NCBI RefSeq assembly: GCF_963662255.1
Contig: NC_085050.1
Coordinates: 21,872,131-21,936,130, forward strand
DNA length: 64,000 nucleotides
Direction: 5' to 3'
Origin: Cinclus cinclus
Lineage: Eukaryota; Chordata; Aves; Passeriformes; Cinclidae
Below the pieces are notes generated by a model that was given only the letters and a program-made list of their open reading frames with translations, ran no database searches and was not told where the DNA came from. Positions 15,157 through 27,117 of this stretch are shown in pieces (positions within the stretch are counted from its first letter, which is position 1; the number at the start of each line of letters is the position of its first letter). The position numbers and the translations under genes were made by a program.

Positions 15157-15723
15157 TGTCATGGTTTAACCCAGCCAGCCACCAAGCCCCACAAAGCCAC
15201 TCATTCAGTCCCCTACCATTAGGAACATGGAAAGAATCCAAAGATAAAAGCATGAAAACTCATGGATTGAGATAAAGAAAGTTCAACGCAGAAAGCAAAA
15301 GCCACGCACACAAGCAAAGCAAAACAAGGAATTAATTCACTGCTTCCTATGGGGAGGCAGGAGTTCAGCCATCCCCAGGACTGCAGGGACCATCACAGGT
15401 GGCTGTGACTTGGGAAGCCCAACACCATCATTCCAAACATCCCCCCTCATTGCTCCTTCTCCCCACTTTATATGCTGAGCATGATCCTCTATGGTCTGGA
15501 ATATTCCTTGGGTCAATTTGTAACACCTGTCCTAGCTTTGTCTCCTCCCAATTTCCCACGCACCCCCAAAATCCTTGTCAGCATGTCAGTACAAGAAGCA
15601 GAACTTGCTCAGCAATAGCAAAAACATCTATTATCCACCTGGTGATTAGCACAAATCCAAAACATAGCCCCACACCAGCCACTTTGAGGAAAATTAACTC
15701 TACTCCAGCCAAAACCAGAACCA
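15157..15723 (-). mobile_element. Solo LTR A of an avian endogenous retrovirus family
   Basis: The plus strand starts TGTCATGGTTTAACCC and ends near AAAATTAACTCTACTCCAGC plus about 17 bases, the two ends of an LTR family I know from many bird genomes. The true transcription direction is the minus strand. Read that way, a TATAAAG box lies at 15466-15472, after the position where the family carries a CREB-type site, which is decayed here. The ATTAAA polyadenylation signal seen in LTR B is mutated here. There are no gag, pol or env remnants beside it, so it is a solo LTR left by recombination. I find no perfect target-site duplication, and the 3' edge (15722-15723) is approximate. Open frames on both strands inside it (127 and 66 codons) are chance. 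ERV class is inferred; see LTR B. Confidence 0.85.
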
Positions 15724-17329
15724 AGAATTCAAAAATATCTATTACTTGGTCACTTTTGCAATTCAAGGTATATTTCATGTAGAAACATTGTTGTCTTATA
15801 AGACTGTTCTAACTCACCTTTCTACCATAAAGTAGACCTTGTTCCAGTAACTGAGAACTCTGAACTTGAGGCCTTACATTTGTTATTTTATATGTGAGGG
15901 CTGCACAGATCTGCACGTGCATGTAAGGCATTGCAATTGTGCACAACAGGAAAGCAACCAGAAATCTCTAGTCCTGAGAACAGCTCCATTCTTCTAGCTC
16001 ATTGGAGCTACTCAGGGCTGGAAAATGTTCATCTACATTACAATATCTGACTTGCACAGTGACCCAGCAAGCATCATTTGCAAGATAATTTTTGCCCTGA
16101 AAAATATAGGTTGTGGCCACAATACAGTTACAGTTCACTGGAAGGATTTGAACATTCATTACAGGAGGGCAGTCCTGATACTACACAGAAAGGTGTGCAC
16201 CTGTGTGGGCTCTCATGCCCATGCTTCCCCCACTTTCAATTGACTAGGTGCAGTTTCTATACCAGAAGCTGTGTCCTCATCACCAGTGTGCTGATTGTGA
16301 AAATCAGTGCTCTTTAACTGAGGATCACTGTTATAGCAGACTTTCCTTTAGCTCCAAGATTTCTTTCTAGACAGTTCAGTGCATGGACAGATCAGTACTT
16401 CTGGAAGCATCAGTGCTGGTTCTGCAAGTGTTTTTTCAATATTTTTTACCCAAAAATATTGAAAACCACCCATGTGGCCAAGTTAAAATGCAAAATTTCA
16501 AATATTCAATGGCAGAACATTCTTGATATCAATCCAAATCATAACCAGGATATTGTCATAGGGTAAACAACCAGAAAAAAATAGAAACACAGATCTCTGT
16601 ATATCAGTGGTTGAGTTCCTTGAAACCTCTCAACTCATAGAAAAACTACCTCTTCAAGGAAGAATTTATTCTTTCACTATATTTGGTGGGTTCATGGACC
16701 TAAGTGAGCAATTGCAACCCATTTTCTTAAGGTGGTTTACCCAAAAAAAAAAAACAAAAAAACTTCTATCTTATCTCCAGAAGACATTTTATAGTGAAAT
16801 ATATGTGGCATTTTTTTCAAGAACACTAACGTTTTGAACGTATCGTTATGCATTAGATTTCTACTAAACAAAGCAGTTAAATATTTCTGCTGAAATTTTC
16901 ATAGCCTAATTCACATCATTCCATGCTGCCAGCAGCAATTTCCACTAAACACAGAGTTTGGAACTTACATTAGAACAAAATATTGTCAAAACTGAATCTC
17001 CAAAAAGCAAAAAAGATAGAGTATTACAGATGGCAGACCAAGTCAGTTAGAGAGCTGTGTACAAAGCAACCCACCTTCTTGTGAAGATGTTTCAAAGTAC
17101 AATCAGGACACATCACCTTATTGCACCATGAAAGCACTTAGTCGTGTCACAGCAGTAAGAAGTAATATATAAGAAAGTCTTTATTTGTATTTTTTTATAT
17201 TCTACTGGAAACAGAAGTTCCACGCATGATTAGTAGCAGAATCCTGGTGCCTGCTGATCTCACATCACCATAATCTGACACTGCCTGACTTCAGCAGAGG
17301 TGCTATAACTACTTTTCCTTTGACTACAG
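15724..17329. other. Gene-free unique DNA
   Basis: No repeat family or gene recognised. Overlapping frames on both strands at 15.97-16.32 kb look like chance. A run of A with one C interruption lies at about 16742-16761. At the right edge (about 17314-17329) is a pyrimidine-rich stretch ending in ACTACAG, a plausible splice acceptor for the candidate exon that follows. Confidence 0.5.
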
Positions 17330-18019
17330 GCAGTCCTATTATTTAAGAATTAGAAGCTTACTGCTTTTGTATTGCTCTAATATGGCTGCTCAGCTGAATA
17401 TCTTTTCGTGTTTTGTATCTACATTGTTTTCCTTAAACACTTGGAATTCAGACAAATGTGTTTTGAAATGCTGGGAGTATATACATGCACACAAATATAC
17501 CCACTCAGACACACTCTGCTTACACAGAAGCAGAGCAAGCATACAAAACAAAATGTTTGCTTTGAGGCACCATTCTGGTGTACAAACATCAGAGGCTCAA
17601 TGCAAGTTGTCAGAAAGCTGAAAGTGAAAGGCTGCTGTTCAAGGGTACTGCATTAAAGTTCAATGAATGTCACTTGGGCTCCAGGTCTGTCCATAGGTCA
17701 GTCATTCCATGGAGTGTTTGGTGTAAAGTGGGATACATTTTTGTGCACTGTGACCCCACCTACGGAACTGACTCCTCCTTAAAGAAACCAGGTCATAAAG
17801 CAGTGCAAAGAGCTGCCTACATTAATGCTAGAGATGTATCTGTGTTCTTAATATATGCATTACATCCTCAGCATGCTCCTTTGTTAGGCTGCCTGCCAGT
17901 ATCACAATATATTCCTGATACTCAAAGAAACTCTTGTATATTTAGCGTGGTTTGCTTTGATCTTGAAAAAAACAAAAAATCAGCTTTGCCTTCCACACAG
18001 GTTAAGCATTCTGATCTAG
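17330..18019 (+). other. Candidate exon with a 149-codon open frame, unproven
   Basis: A pyrimidine tract followed by CTACAG precedes 17330. A close match to the splice-donor consensus, CTAG followed by GTGAGTAAG, sits at 18020. The open frame starting at ATG 17578 stays open for 149 codons and meets its stop only inside the donor (the TAA of GTGAGTAAG), so the frame would run out of the exon in phase 1. A second, weaker donor (CACACAG then GTTAAG) lies at 18001. I recognise no domain, and the frame could be chance: at this base composition a frame this long is uncommon but not exceptional in 64 kb. It might instead be a non-coding RNA exon or nothing. Confidence 0.2.
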
Positions 18020-19589
18020 GTGAGTAAGAGTGTTATTTCAAGGATCAGAACAAGAAAAATTAGTCAAAAAAAAAAGATATCCCAAAGCCATTTTTGCAGT
18101 AATGGAAATCTTCAATACACAATGATGAGGGGAAGGGAATTGAATCTCAGTGAACCTTTATTAGGTACTTTTTGGATCAGGAATACTTATCCCATTACTA
18201 ATGCTTGAAGTGTTGGGAGCTTTAAACCCAGCAGTTACTCAGCAATGTATACCTTGTCTGGATCTATTAAGATTCTGTTTATCCTACAAAGAATCATAAA
18301 TTAAAAATATTCTTACAGAATTATGTATTAAGACTTGAATCTGATGTTGTGGGGTTTTTTCTGCACTACCATTGTTTTTCTGTATATTCTTTCTTTTTCA
18401 GACAAGGAAAGTCAAGAGTTACTAAAAACCCAAATACCATGTTCAGTTATTTTTCATCATCACAATAGTCAACACACTTGAATACCAAAATGCAAATCTG
18501 CAACAAGTGTCACTTCCCTATCACTCTCAGCCATGGGAACAGCAATTTCCCAAAAGTTTTATCTAACCAGGCAAAGGTGATGTGTTCATTTTAGGGACAA
18601 TGATTTCACAAATACAACATTAGGCTTTTCTTTCTGAAAGCATTTTCAGGTAGACTGGGAGACATTACAAATTGTTTAAGAGCAAACACACTATGTTTTA
18701 ATTCACACACAAGAGGGAAAAAAAAGTCATCAGTTTTGTTTCATGTCATGTTCATCCATAACAATTTTTTCCAAATCTTTTCTTGGTTCAATGGGAGAAA
18801 TAGATGGCTAGGCCTTCTGACCTCCTATCTGAAGAGACCTTCATATATTTTCATAGAGAGGAAAACGTGCAAAAACATGCATCTGCTTCATGCATGGAAG
18901 AACAGGCTTTTCAGAGTGTGAAGAGAGTGAAGAACTAAAGCAAACTTTCATTATTGTAAATCAGCAGTCCCTGATATCCACAGCTTCCAATAGATACATT
19001 TCATTTATTTTTCCAGGAACCACACTACAGGGATTAAATCACTGAAGAGTATATTTCTTTCCAAATTTGGGAAATCAGAGTATGAGAACAGTAACAGAAG
19101 TGACTGTCAAACATGACTACTTTTCTGGTGACTTACATTATTTAATACAGCTGACAAGAAAATCATTATTGTTTTCAGCTTCATAAGTGACACCTCTATA
19201 AGTTTTTGTCTTCTATAATTTTTATCCCCTCTTTGAAGACAGACATCTTTGTAATAGCATTCAGAATTATAAATGTCTTGTGTAAAAAAAAATATCTGTC
19301 AATGGGATTCATTTGATAAAAGCTCTTCATAATATATTTTTTCTTTATAATCACAGCTCTTAAGTCTACAGGAAAAAAATAAAGCAAGTGTTAACTTTAA
19401 TATTAGTACAAGAAAGTAAAATACATGTTTTATTACACATTTTATCTTACAAATTATATAAGCAGGACAGGTCCCTCACTCAAGAAGGTCATAAGTTCAC
19501 ACACTAAATAAATTGGAGCCCACCAGAAGATAACTGACTGATTAAACAAAATTGGCCAGAATAGATAGTTTGCTGCACTACATGAGACA
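18020..19589. other. Gene-free unique DNA
   Basis: Nothing recognisable. Short open frames of about 60 codons at 18.02, 18.74 and 19.20 kb are not distinctive. The last 100 bases or so before the CR1 fragment may include more decayed CR1 sequence, but I cannot align it by eye. Confidence 0.5.
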
Positions 19590-20353
19590 TTTGGGCAGCA
19601 GCTCAGAGACCTGAACAAGCTGGAAAAATAGGATGCTGGAAAAACAGACTGACAGGAGCCTCCTGAAATTCATAAAAGGGAAGTTCAAAGTCTTGCACAT
19701 GTGGAGAACAGCCCCAGACCTCTAGTATTTACTGACAATTGACCAGCTGGAAAGCAGCTGAGCGTCCTGGTGGACACCAAGCTGATCATATGACAGCAAT
19801 GTTCCTTTGCTGAAAAAGGGCTAACAGTGTCCTGGGTTGTGTCAGGAGAGTGCTGCCACTGCTAATAAGCCCAAACCAGGGCTGAGTCCAGTTCTGAGTT
19901 CCTCAGTGCAAGAGACATACTGAATCAGTTCCTGTAAGGAGCCAAAAAAATGATGAAGGGATAGGATCATGAGGAAAGTCTGAGAGACCTGCACTATTTA
20001 ATTGAGAGAAGGTTCATGGTTTATTTTATTTATGTGTAGATCTACAGAAAGAGAGGGTGCAAAGGGGATGAAGTGGGGCTTTTTTCAGGAGTGCTCAAGT
20101 AACAAAAGAAGAGGAAAAAAACATCAATTGAAACAGAGAAGGCTCCAAATGAACACCAGGAAGTCCTTTTTCACTGCAAGAGTGACTGAGCACTGGCACA
20201 GGTTGCCCTAGGAGGTTGTGCAGTCCCCTCTTTTGAGATATTCAAAAGCCATATGAATGTAGTCTATGGCAACTGGATCTCTGTAGCTCTGCTTGAGCAG
20301 GCAGTTGGATCAGATAAACTTCAGAGGCTCCTTCCAACCTCAACCATTCTGCA
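19590..20353 (+). mobile_element. CR1 LINE fragment, 5'-truncated (copy 1)
   Basis: The sequence follows the 3' part of the avian CR1 consensus in order: the 'gaccagctggaaagcagc' region near 19.74 kb, 'gtcctgggttgtgtcaggag' near 19.83 kb, the 'gttctgagttcctcagtgca' stretch near 19.89 kb, 'gtgactgagcactggcacagg' near 20.19 kb, and the typical end 'cttccaacctcaaccattct'. CR1 is a non-LTR retrotransposon that inserts 5'-truncated copies by target-primed reverse transcription. This copy lacks ORF1 and the reverse-transcriptase core, and small open frames in it (69 and 83 codons) encode nothing functional. Divergence and small indels are many, so it is old. Confidence 0.88.
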
Positions 20354-21799
20354 ATTAGAAGTAGACTCAAGATGCATTAGCAAAATCTTGTTATTGTTAA
20401 ATACGATTCACAATTTCTTATCTTCAGTTAAGGCACAGGACAATAACTTGGAAAGTGCAGCAGTGTCGCTTTTTGTTGCATTGATAAGTAGATCACATTT
20501 GTAACCGCAAGTATCTGTAAAGTTTAATTAAATGTAAATCAGAACCACCCTTAAAAATTCAGAAGCATGGAATCTTCAGTCCTTTCCATTCAGCTCTTCC
20601 CTAAGGGCAAAACCAACTAGACTAATAAATAATGTGATCAGTCATCTGAAAATCAGGCTTGGACAAAACAATGAACTGAACAAATTCCAACATCTTCAGC
20701 ACAGTTCAGGGAGAGTAAAAGGAATAAGCAAAATCTCTCAGCTTTAAATGTAGAACAGGCTGTTTCTACTGTCCATTGTGATGAGAGATGTCAGATGCAC
20801 CCATTTTTGGATAGACACATTTTGCCCACAGCTGCACCTGTTCCTTTGTCTGGCACGTTTCACCCATACTTCCCGAGTTAGACAAGTAAAATTTAAACTG
20901 TGAATATGTAGCTGTTTAAGAATTTCTTTACACTAAAAATTAAGCCCACAGCAATTTTGAAGCACAGACAGAAGAGTCCATATTAAGCACACAAAAAAGA
21001 TATAGTGGATGAGTTTGATACAGTGCCTACTTGTACAAGATATCTCCACAACAAAACGGTTTTCTCTGAGCTGGAAAACAAGGACAAATTAAAAATTGTG
21101 ATTTTTAAAAATACAGTAAAAAGGAATTGATTTTCAATATTTCTGCCAACCTCCCAAGGGAAGGTTTGCAAAATTGCCGACTTCATGCAGTTCCTGTACC
21201 TACAGCTAGTGTTAATGACAATAAATAATCTCTACTCCTATTAATGATATCCTGGAAGTAGCCATAGGCTCTATAACAGTTCTCCTCAAAGAACAATAAA
21301 TTCAGATTTAAATAGCATTGTTCCAGTAACCTGAGTTGATTGATACAATCATGCACAAAATCAAGAAACAGAACCAGAAGGATCTTAAACTTCCAGAAGG
21401 AGAAATCCAACAACGACAGCACCACTACAAACCAAAAAAGCCACAAAATGATCAACCAAATCAAAAGGGTTCCTATATAAACCACAAGGGTAAAGACAAA
21501 TAAATACACTGATTTGCCTTGTTTTATTTACAAGGGAACATTCTTGTTTTGAATCAAAGGAAAATATTAATCCTCTCAAGCCTAGAAGAGTTGGATTAAG
21601 ATGGATTTTGCACCTTGGTAGCCTCCTGAAGGAAAACAAGGACACAGCTGTCCAAAACCTGACAGTGAGAATTACCATACCAGTAAGGCTGAAATAATTG
21701 CTGACAATAACCTATTCCCCCAACCAAGACACAGGGAAAAGAGTGACAAAAAACATAGCATTCAAGTGAAAAAAAAAAGACTAACCAAGTGGAAAACAA
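20354..21799. other. Gene-free unique DNA between two CR1 copies
   Basis: No gene recognised. Overlapping minus-strand frames from 20.98 to 21.80 kb (up to 108 codons, rich in hydrophobic residues) reflect A-rich plus-strand composition. They show no reverse-transcriptase or envelope motif. I see no LTR or LINE match. Confidence 0.5.
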
Positions 21800-22374
21800 G
21801 CCAGCAATGTGTCCTTGTGGTAGGTAAGGCTGACATTGTCCTGGGCTGCATTAGCAGGAATGCTGCCAGCAAATCCAGGGAGGTGACCCTTTCCCTCTGC
21901 TCAGCAGTGACCACTCTTGAAGCGCTGAGTCCAATTTTGTGTTCCCCACTACAGAAGGGACAGGGACATACTGGAGGGACTCTTGTGAAGGACCATGAAA
22001 ATGACGAGGCAACTGGAGCATCTTTCATATGAGAGAAGGTTGAGAGATCCTCTTACAGACATTCCTGAAGGGAGAGTGTGTAGAGGACAGAGCCAGGGTT
22101 TCAGTGGTGTCCTGTGAAAGGATCAGAGGCAATGGGCACCACCGAAACACAAATTGAACATCAAGAGCAACTTTCTCATTGTGAGGAGGACTGAGCACTG
22201 GCACAGGATGCCCAGGGAGGCTGTGGACTCTCCATCCCTGGAGATATTCAAAACTGTCTGGACACTACCCTGGGCAACAGGCTCTGGATGACTGTGCTTG
22301 AGAAGGAGCACTGGATGAGAAAACTTCCAGAGATCACTTCCAACCTCGACCATTCCATGGCTATGATTCTGTAG
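21800..22374 (+). mobile_element. CR1 LINE fragment, 5'-truncated (copy 2)
   Basis: Collinear with the CR1 3' region: 'gccagcaatgtgtccttgtg' at the start, 'tgtcctgggctgcattagca' near 21.84 kb, the 'ggcaatgggcac' and 'ggaggactgagcactggcac' stretches near 22.13-22.20 kb, 'ggagatattcaaaactgtct' near 22.24 kb, and the tail ending in ATGATTCTGTAG, the usual CR1 terminal motif. This copy keeps the 3' end almost complete and is less decayed than copy 1. Open frames over it on both strands (88 and 132 codons) are by-products of the repeat. Confidence 0.9.
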
Positions 22375-24810
22375 CAGTCTTACAGTGTAAGACAGACTAA
22401 CATGCTTTTCTTCATATACACCAATTTTGGTCAGATTCAGGGCACGAAACAGGGAAGGCCAAACCAGCCAACAAACATGACAGCTGGAAAATGGAGGATT
22501 GACACTCATCTCCAGCCACAAGGCATCACAACAGGCAGCATTGTTCCGGTAGACATGAAAACATTAAAAAGAAAGTTTTCAAAGAAATAAATTCAAAAAA
22601 GTCAAAAGTAATCCAGTATAGAGACCCACAGAGAATAATGGCTGAATATATTAAGATTAGAAGGTTAAATTCACGGTTTGCTTCCCATTCAGATACTGAA
22701 TTAGGAAGTCAGATACTGATATTAAGAAAGAATGAAGCATGACCAGTAGGTACACTTTTAACTACTATGTGTTCTAGGAAAGAGAGGTCTTATTTTTAGG
22801 AGAAAAATAACCAAAATTATTTGGTTTCAATCTTGCCTTCAGAGTATATACAGTACATTTTTACTGTGAGGCTTGGGTTTTGAGGATATTATCTTTTTTT
22901 GGCAGAGGAAAGATGTAGTTGCATCCTAGAAAAACAACTGCAGAACTGACTAGAATATTCTAGATAAAATACTGTTTTTCCTTAAGCATTAAAACCTTCC
23001 TAATTATATATGTACCTAAGCAGATACTCTATCTTCAAGAAGCACTTAGAATGTCTTGGTTTGCTCACAAAGCTTTCTTTCTGTTTCTAATTCTCTAATT
23101 ACTCAAGTGGTCACAATTGCAATTGAAAGCCTTACATAGATATTTAGGTTAATTTTAAAATGAAAAATAAGTCCATTATTGAAATAGACTTTGCCAACTG
23201 TAACGAAAGTGAAATGGAAATTATTTCTGTAATGTGGAATTTTTAAACTTCTCTAATGTAGTCTACTGCTACCTACTACCAATTTAGCATCCTAATTTTA
23301 CCTCCTGTGATTGTGAGATTCTTATAAACTCCTGTTGTTCTCTTCCACCTGCAGCCAGAGTACTAAAGATAATTTCACAGCATTTATAAGTGCCCCATTT
23401 CTAAAGCACCTCAAGGCAGAAATAGCTTCTGGAGGATGTAGGACCTTTGACATTTAGATTCCTTCTTCACTGTCTTTAATTAAAATTATCATATACTAAC
23501 AGTCTGACAGACCGAGCACATTCTTTAGGTGCTCATCACCAAACTAACCCTCATTAGGATTCTAATAGGAAATCTCTGCAAGAAAATACTGTAAATTTGA
23601 TCACAAATTTCCCATATCAATTCACATGGAGAATGTCTATCAGAATCCGGACTGTCAACTCCAAATCCATAACAAGATAGCGGGAAGTTCTGTGCTTTCT
23701 GTACAAGTGGTCAACATTTCATATTTTACTCGGTTAATTCATAAAGGAAAGGATTTCCTAGTATTTTCCTAACTCTTTCATGGGCACTGAATATATTGTA
23801 GGTGTTTGAAAAAATACTCCTGAAGCCATAATTTTCATAAAGATGCTACATCTAGAGAATGTGGCTCTCTGGGTTCTTCACACAATATGAAGAAAAAGAA
23901 ATTAAACAAGAAAGGATATGCTAGCAATTTTACTTGCTCCTAGAATCACATCTGATACCACCTTGGGAGACAGAGCTTTTGTTTGATATCCATCTGTTTG
24001 ACTTGTCAGAATAAAAACACCGCAGTTGTAGCAGACGTGAGTCAAAGAAAAAATATCACTGACAGTGATATATTTGTCAGGAAGGACAACTTTCCTGCTG
24101 AGAGAGTTATGCTAATTACCTGGAAATCCACAGCTGTTGAATACCAACCTCAAGATGTCTGAAAGCAAAACCAGATATTTTAAGAAAAAAAAAAATTATA
24201 GTACTTTGTACCAGTAAATCTGGCTTCAAAGCAAAAATGTAACCAGCTCTGCTTGAGGTCCTTTAAACTTCAGCCAGACTTTTACACTGACCCGCAGTAT
24301 ACCTGATGCCTAACAAGAAAAACCATTCTGCTAAAAATTAACATGTTCACCTTACTGGAAATTTATGGCATAGTTATCTGAAAGCTATGTTTTACTCTCA
24401 AGGAGATGCAAAAAGAGCTTAATTCAGAAAACAATTTTGTGCACTTGAGAAACCACAGTAAACTTAATGCTGCTAAAACCAGCTCTAAAACAAGGTTCTG
24501 TACCTATCATTCAAGAAGATAATAACGGGAATGAATAATGGCCTGTCACAAGTCTTGCTCCCTTGACTAAAGAGCAGTGGATATTTGCATATTCAAAATA
24601 AGGTAACTGCAGCACTGTCTCCATTTCAGCTCTGGTCTCAAGACAAAACACAACAGGAAGTTTTGAACTCACAGTCAGTCCATCACAAAACTCAATTTTT
24701 CACAATTATAGGAAATACTTAGCCTAAGCTGTGAATGCAAGCAATAGGGCACATAAGTGGAGAGACGGGATAGGGATATATAAGGAGGGAGTGAATATTC
24801 AAAACACAAT
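22375..24810. other. Gene-free unique DNA
   Basis: Nothing recognisable apart from short A runs (24183-24195). No open frame exceeds 62 codons until the block starting at 24.73 kb. Confidence 0.5.
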
Positions 24811-25569
24811 TTATAAGCTCTCAAGCCAAAGCCTGTCTGCTACTTGCAGCCAGTATGGGCTGAGTGCATACTTTGATAACATCCATACAGAAGCAGCACA
24901 ACCTGAATTTACCAATTCACAAAAAAAAGAGATGAGACATAACCACAGATTAGAAAGATCATCACAGATTGAGCTTCTGCACAAAGACTGTCTAGACAAG
25001 AATAACCAGGGACCTGAGATTCCATAAAGTGGCAAAATGGAAGTGCCCCCAAAAACAGATTGTCTAGAAAACAAGAGGAGAGCTAGGAGACACACAGAAA
25101 CTGATCTGTGCTGGGGAAAACCTGGAGATGAAGGTTGCATGGAGACAAATGCCAGTGGTGCACAGGAACCACTTTTGGTCTTTAATACCAGGGACTGCAA
25201 CTGTGTAACTGTGAGCATCCCCACAGCAGCAACCACAACCTTCTGCCCAAGCTCCCTGGACCAGCAGCAATCTCTTTGCCAGAAACAGAAGGCAAGACCT
25301 AGACCATGCAGCACTGTGTGCGAGTGAGGAAGCTCATGTGAGCTAGAGTCAAGCAGGGCAAAAGCTCTCAGCTCATCTGTTCTTAGATAAACCCACCCCA
25401 GAATGTAGATCTGCACTAAATTTACTTTGCCTAACTCATGACAAGATACTTTCCATCCCAGAACCAAATTCTGCTCTTTTTTTTTATTGTTGTTGTTTTG
25501 GGAGTTTAAAAGTTCTGTCATTGTCAGGAAAGCTGATATATTTTCACTTTTTTTCCACTTGTTTTTCAT
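24811..25569 (-). other. 252-codon open frame, longest in the window, function unknown
   Basis: From ATG at 25569 the minus strand stays open for 252 codons. The block is GC-richer than its surroundings, which lowers stop-codon density, and the plus strand also carries two frames of 96-98 codons in the same place. The predicted protein is rich in Leu, Ser and Cys. It has an Asn/Lys low-complexity stretch at about residues 24-32, from an A/T repeat near 25.48 kb, and no domain, catalytic motif or signal I recognise. No splice signals or promoter stand out. It could be a decayed transposon, a non-coding transcript or chance. I do not call it a gene. Confidence 0.15.
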
Positions 25570-26089
25570 CCCCTAACACCTTGTGTTTATCCAGCTCAAG
25601 TGTATGTAGTGAATGACTAATATACCTGCCTTGCTAGAATAGTGACATCTACACATCAGGGTACAGAATGGCTGGTTTTAATTCAAAAATCCAGTATTCA
25701 AATTAATATCAGCACAACATTCTAGAAACCTGGGTAAAAAGATCCAGACATCTGTTTATTTTTAGAACAGACTCCCCCATTTTTGTGTAACCTCTTTTTT
25801 TACATTGCCTATCTTTCTCCCTGTAAGTAAAGCCTCTACAGCAGAGATCAAGATTTGTACCACATATCAGAGAATAATTAACATGTATTCAGAATAACAA
25901 GTATATATTTACTACCTAAGGTTATTTTCCATTTTATTTTTAGTAATTTATCTTTGCAGTTGTAGACGAAACAAACATCATTCAGTAGCCAGGAAGAAAT
26001 AGAATCATACTTTAAGGGCATTGTTAGTGCTTCTAAAAAAATTACTTTTGAAAACAGAGTCCAAAGAGATGGAATAGGTTACCATTTTA
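25570..26089. other. Gene-free unique DNA
   Basis: Nothing recognisable; AT-rich with short T runs near 25.79 kb. Confidence 0.5.
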
Positions 26090-26143
26090 GAAAAAAACAA
26101 AAAAAAACAAAAAAACCACAAACAAACAAACAAACAAAAAAAC
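26090..26143 (+). repeat. A-rich simple repeat, (AAAC)n-like
   Basis: A-runs interrupted by single C residues lead into four to five AAAC units around 26119-26136. It may be the remnant of a poly(A) tail that expanded into an AAAC microsatellite, but no retroposed body is recognisable upstream. Confidence 0.8.
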
Positions 26144-27117
26144 ATGTTTTCAGAGAAAAAGGTTCATCTGATGAAAATCTTCTCTCTCTCAGTAACTGAA
26201 GTAAACATGTATGATGAGACAAGAACTTGGAAACTATTAAGACTCCAAGATATAATCCCAGGCAGACTTATCTATAACTTTAAGGCACTTTTATCAGTTT
26301 GCACAGTCTTTCCTCTTTATTTCAAAAAGCTTTTTAGAAAAAAAAAAAAGAAAATTTTTTCATCAAGTACTATATCTTTATTTATTGCTCACTAAAGCTT
26401 AAAGGAAGCTGTAGGACACAGAGAAACATACTGAAGCAATAATTTCTCACCACATCTGAAAACTGATTTGATCTGCTGCCAAAATAGCTCATGGTTCACT
26501 TATTTCATTCAACACTACTTTGCACTAACTTTCTGTGTCTCCATAGATGACTTATCTCATGGAAAATTACTAGGATAAGTAATTAAGTACAATTAAAGCA
26601 TGATTTTTCCATTCATTCTCTCTACAGGTTACAACCTGTAACTCTAAATAAAGGCCTTTGTCCCAAAAGTGCAATGAAGCATATGTGCTAAAGGTTACTC
26701 CAGACTAAAGGGTAAAATTTTTTACTCTTCAAATTGAGCATAATTTCACTGAATGCAGAGGCATGTCAGTTTCCAGCAGCTGAAAATATGATCAATATAT
26801 TTGGGATTTGAAATTGCCCCTAAGATCTATGCTTAAAAGATAGAGAATCTGCAAAGTAGATCACTTTTGCTAGCTCTTGAATAACAAAGGGAAGCCACCA
26901 TAAAACTTCGCAAAGCATAAGTTCTCATTGAAATATCAATTTACAAAGTCTATATTCTTAATGCTTCTTTGTTATTCTTAATGCAAAGATAGCCTGTTAA
27001 AATTCAGTCTGACTTTTGGTCCTGCTTGTACTACAGTAATACCTGTAGTCCTCACTACAAGATTATTATTATTTCCAACTAATGAACTGCTGGTTAGTAA
27101 CAAAGAAATTCACTCCA
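26144..27117. other. Gene-free unique DNA
   Basis: An 83-codon plus-strand frame at 26144-26395 crosses an A-run near 26.34 kb and has no family resemblance. Nothing else seen. Confidence 0.5.

Noticed and set aside
15399..15782. 127-codon plus-strand frame
   Set aside because: It lies almost wholly inside LTR A, antisense to the LTR, and is broken in the related LTRs B and C.
21183..21800. Hydrophobic minus-strand frames resembling membrane proteins
   Set aside because: Leu, Phe and Val richness follows from A-rich plus-strand sequence; no motif and no splice context.
22123..22521. 132-codon minus-strand frame
   Set aside because: Mostly the reverse complement of CR1 copy 2, so a repeat shadow.
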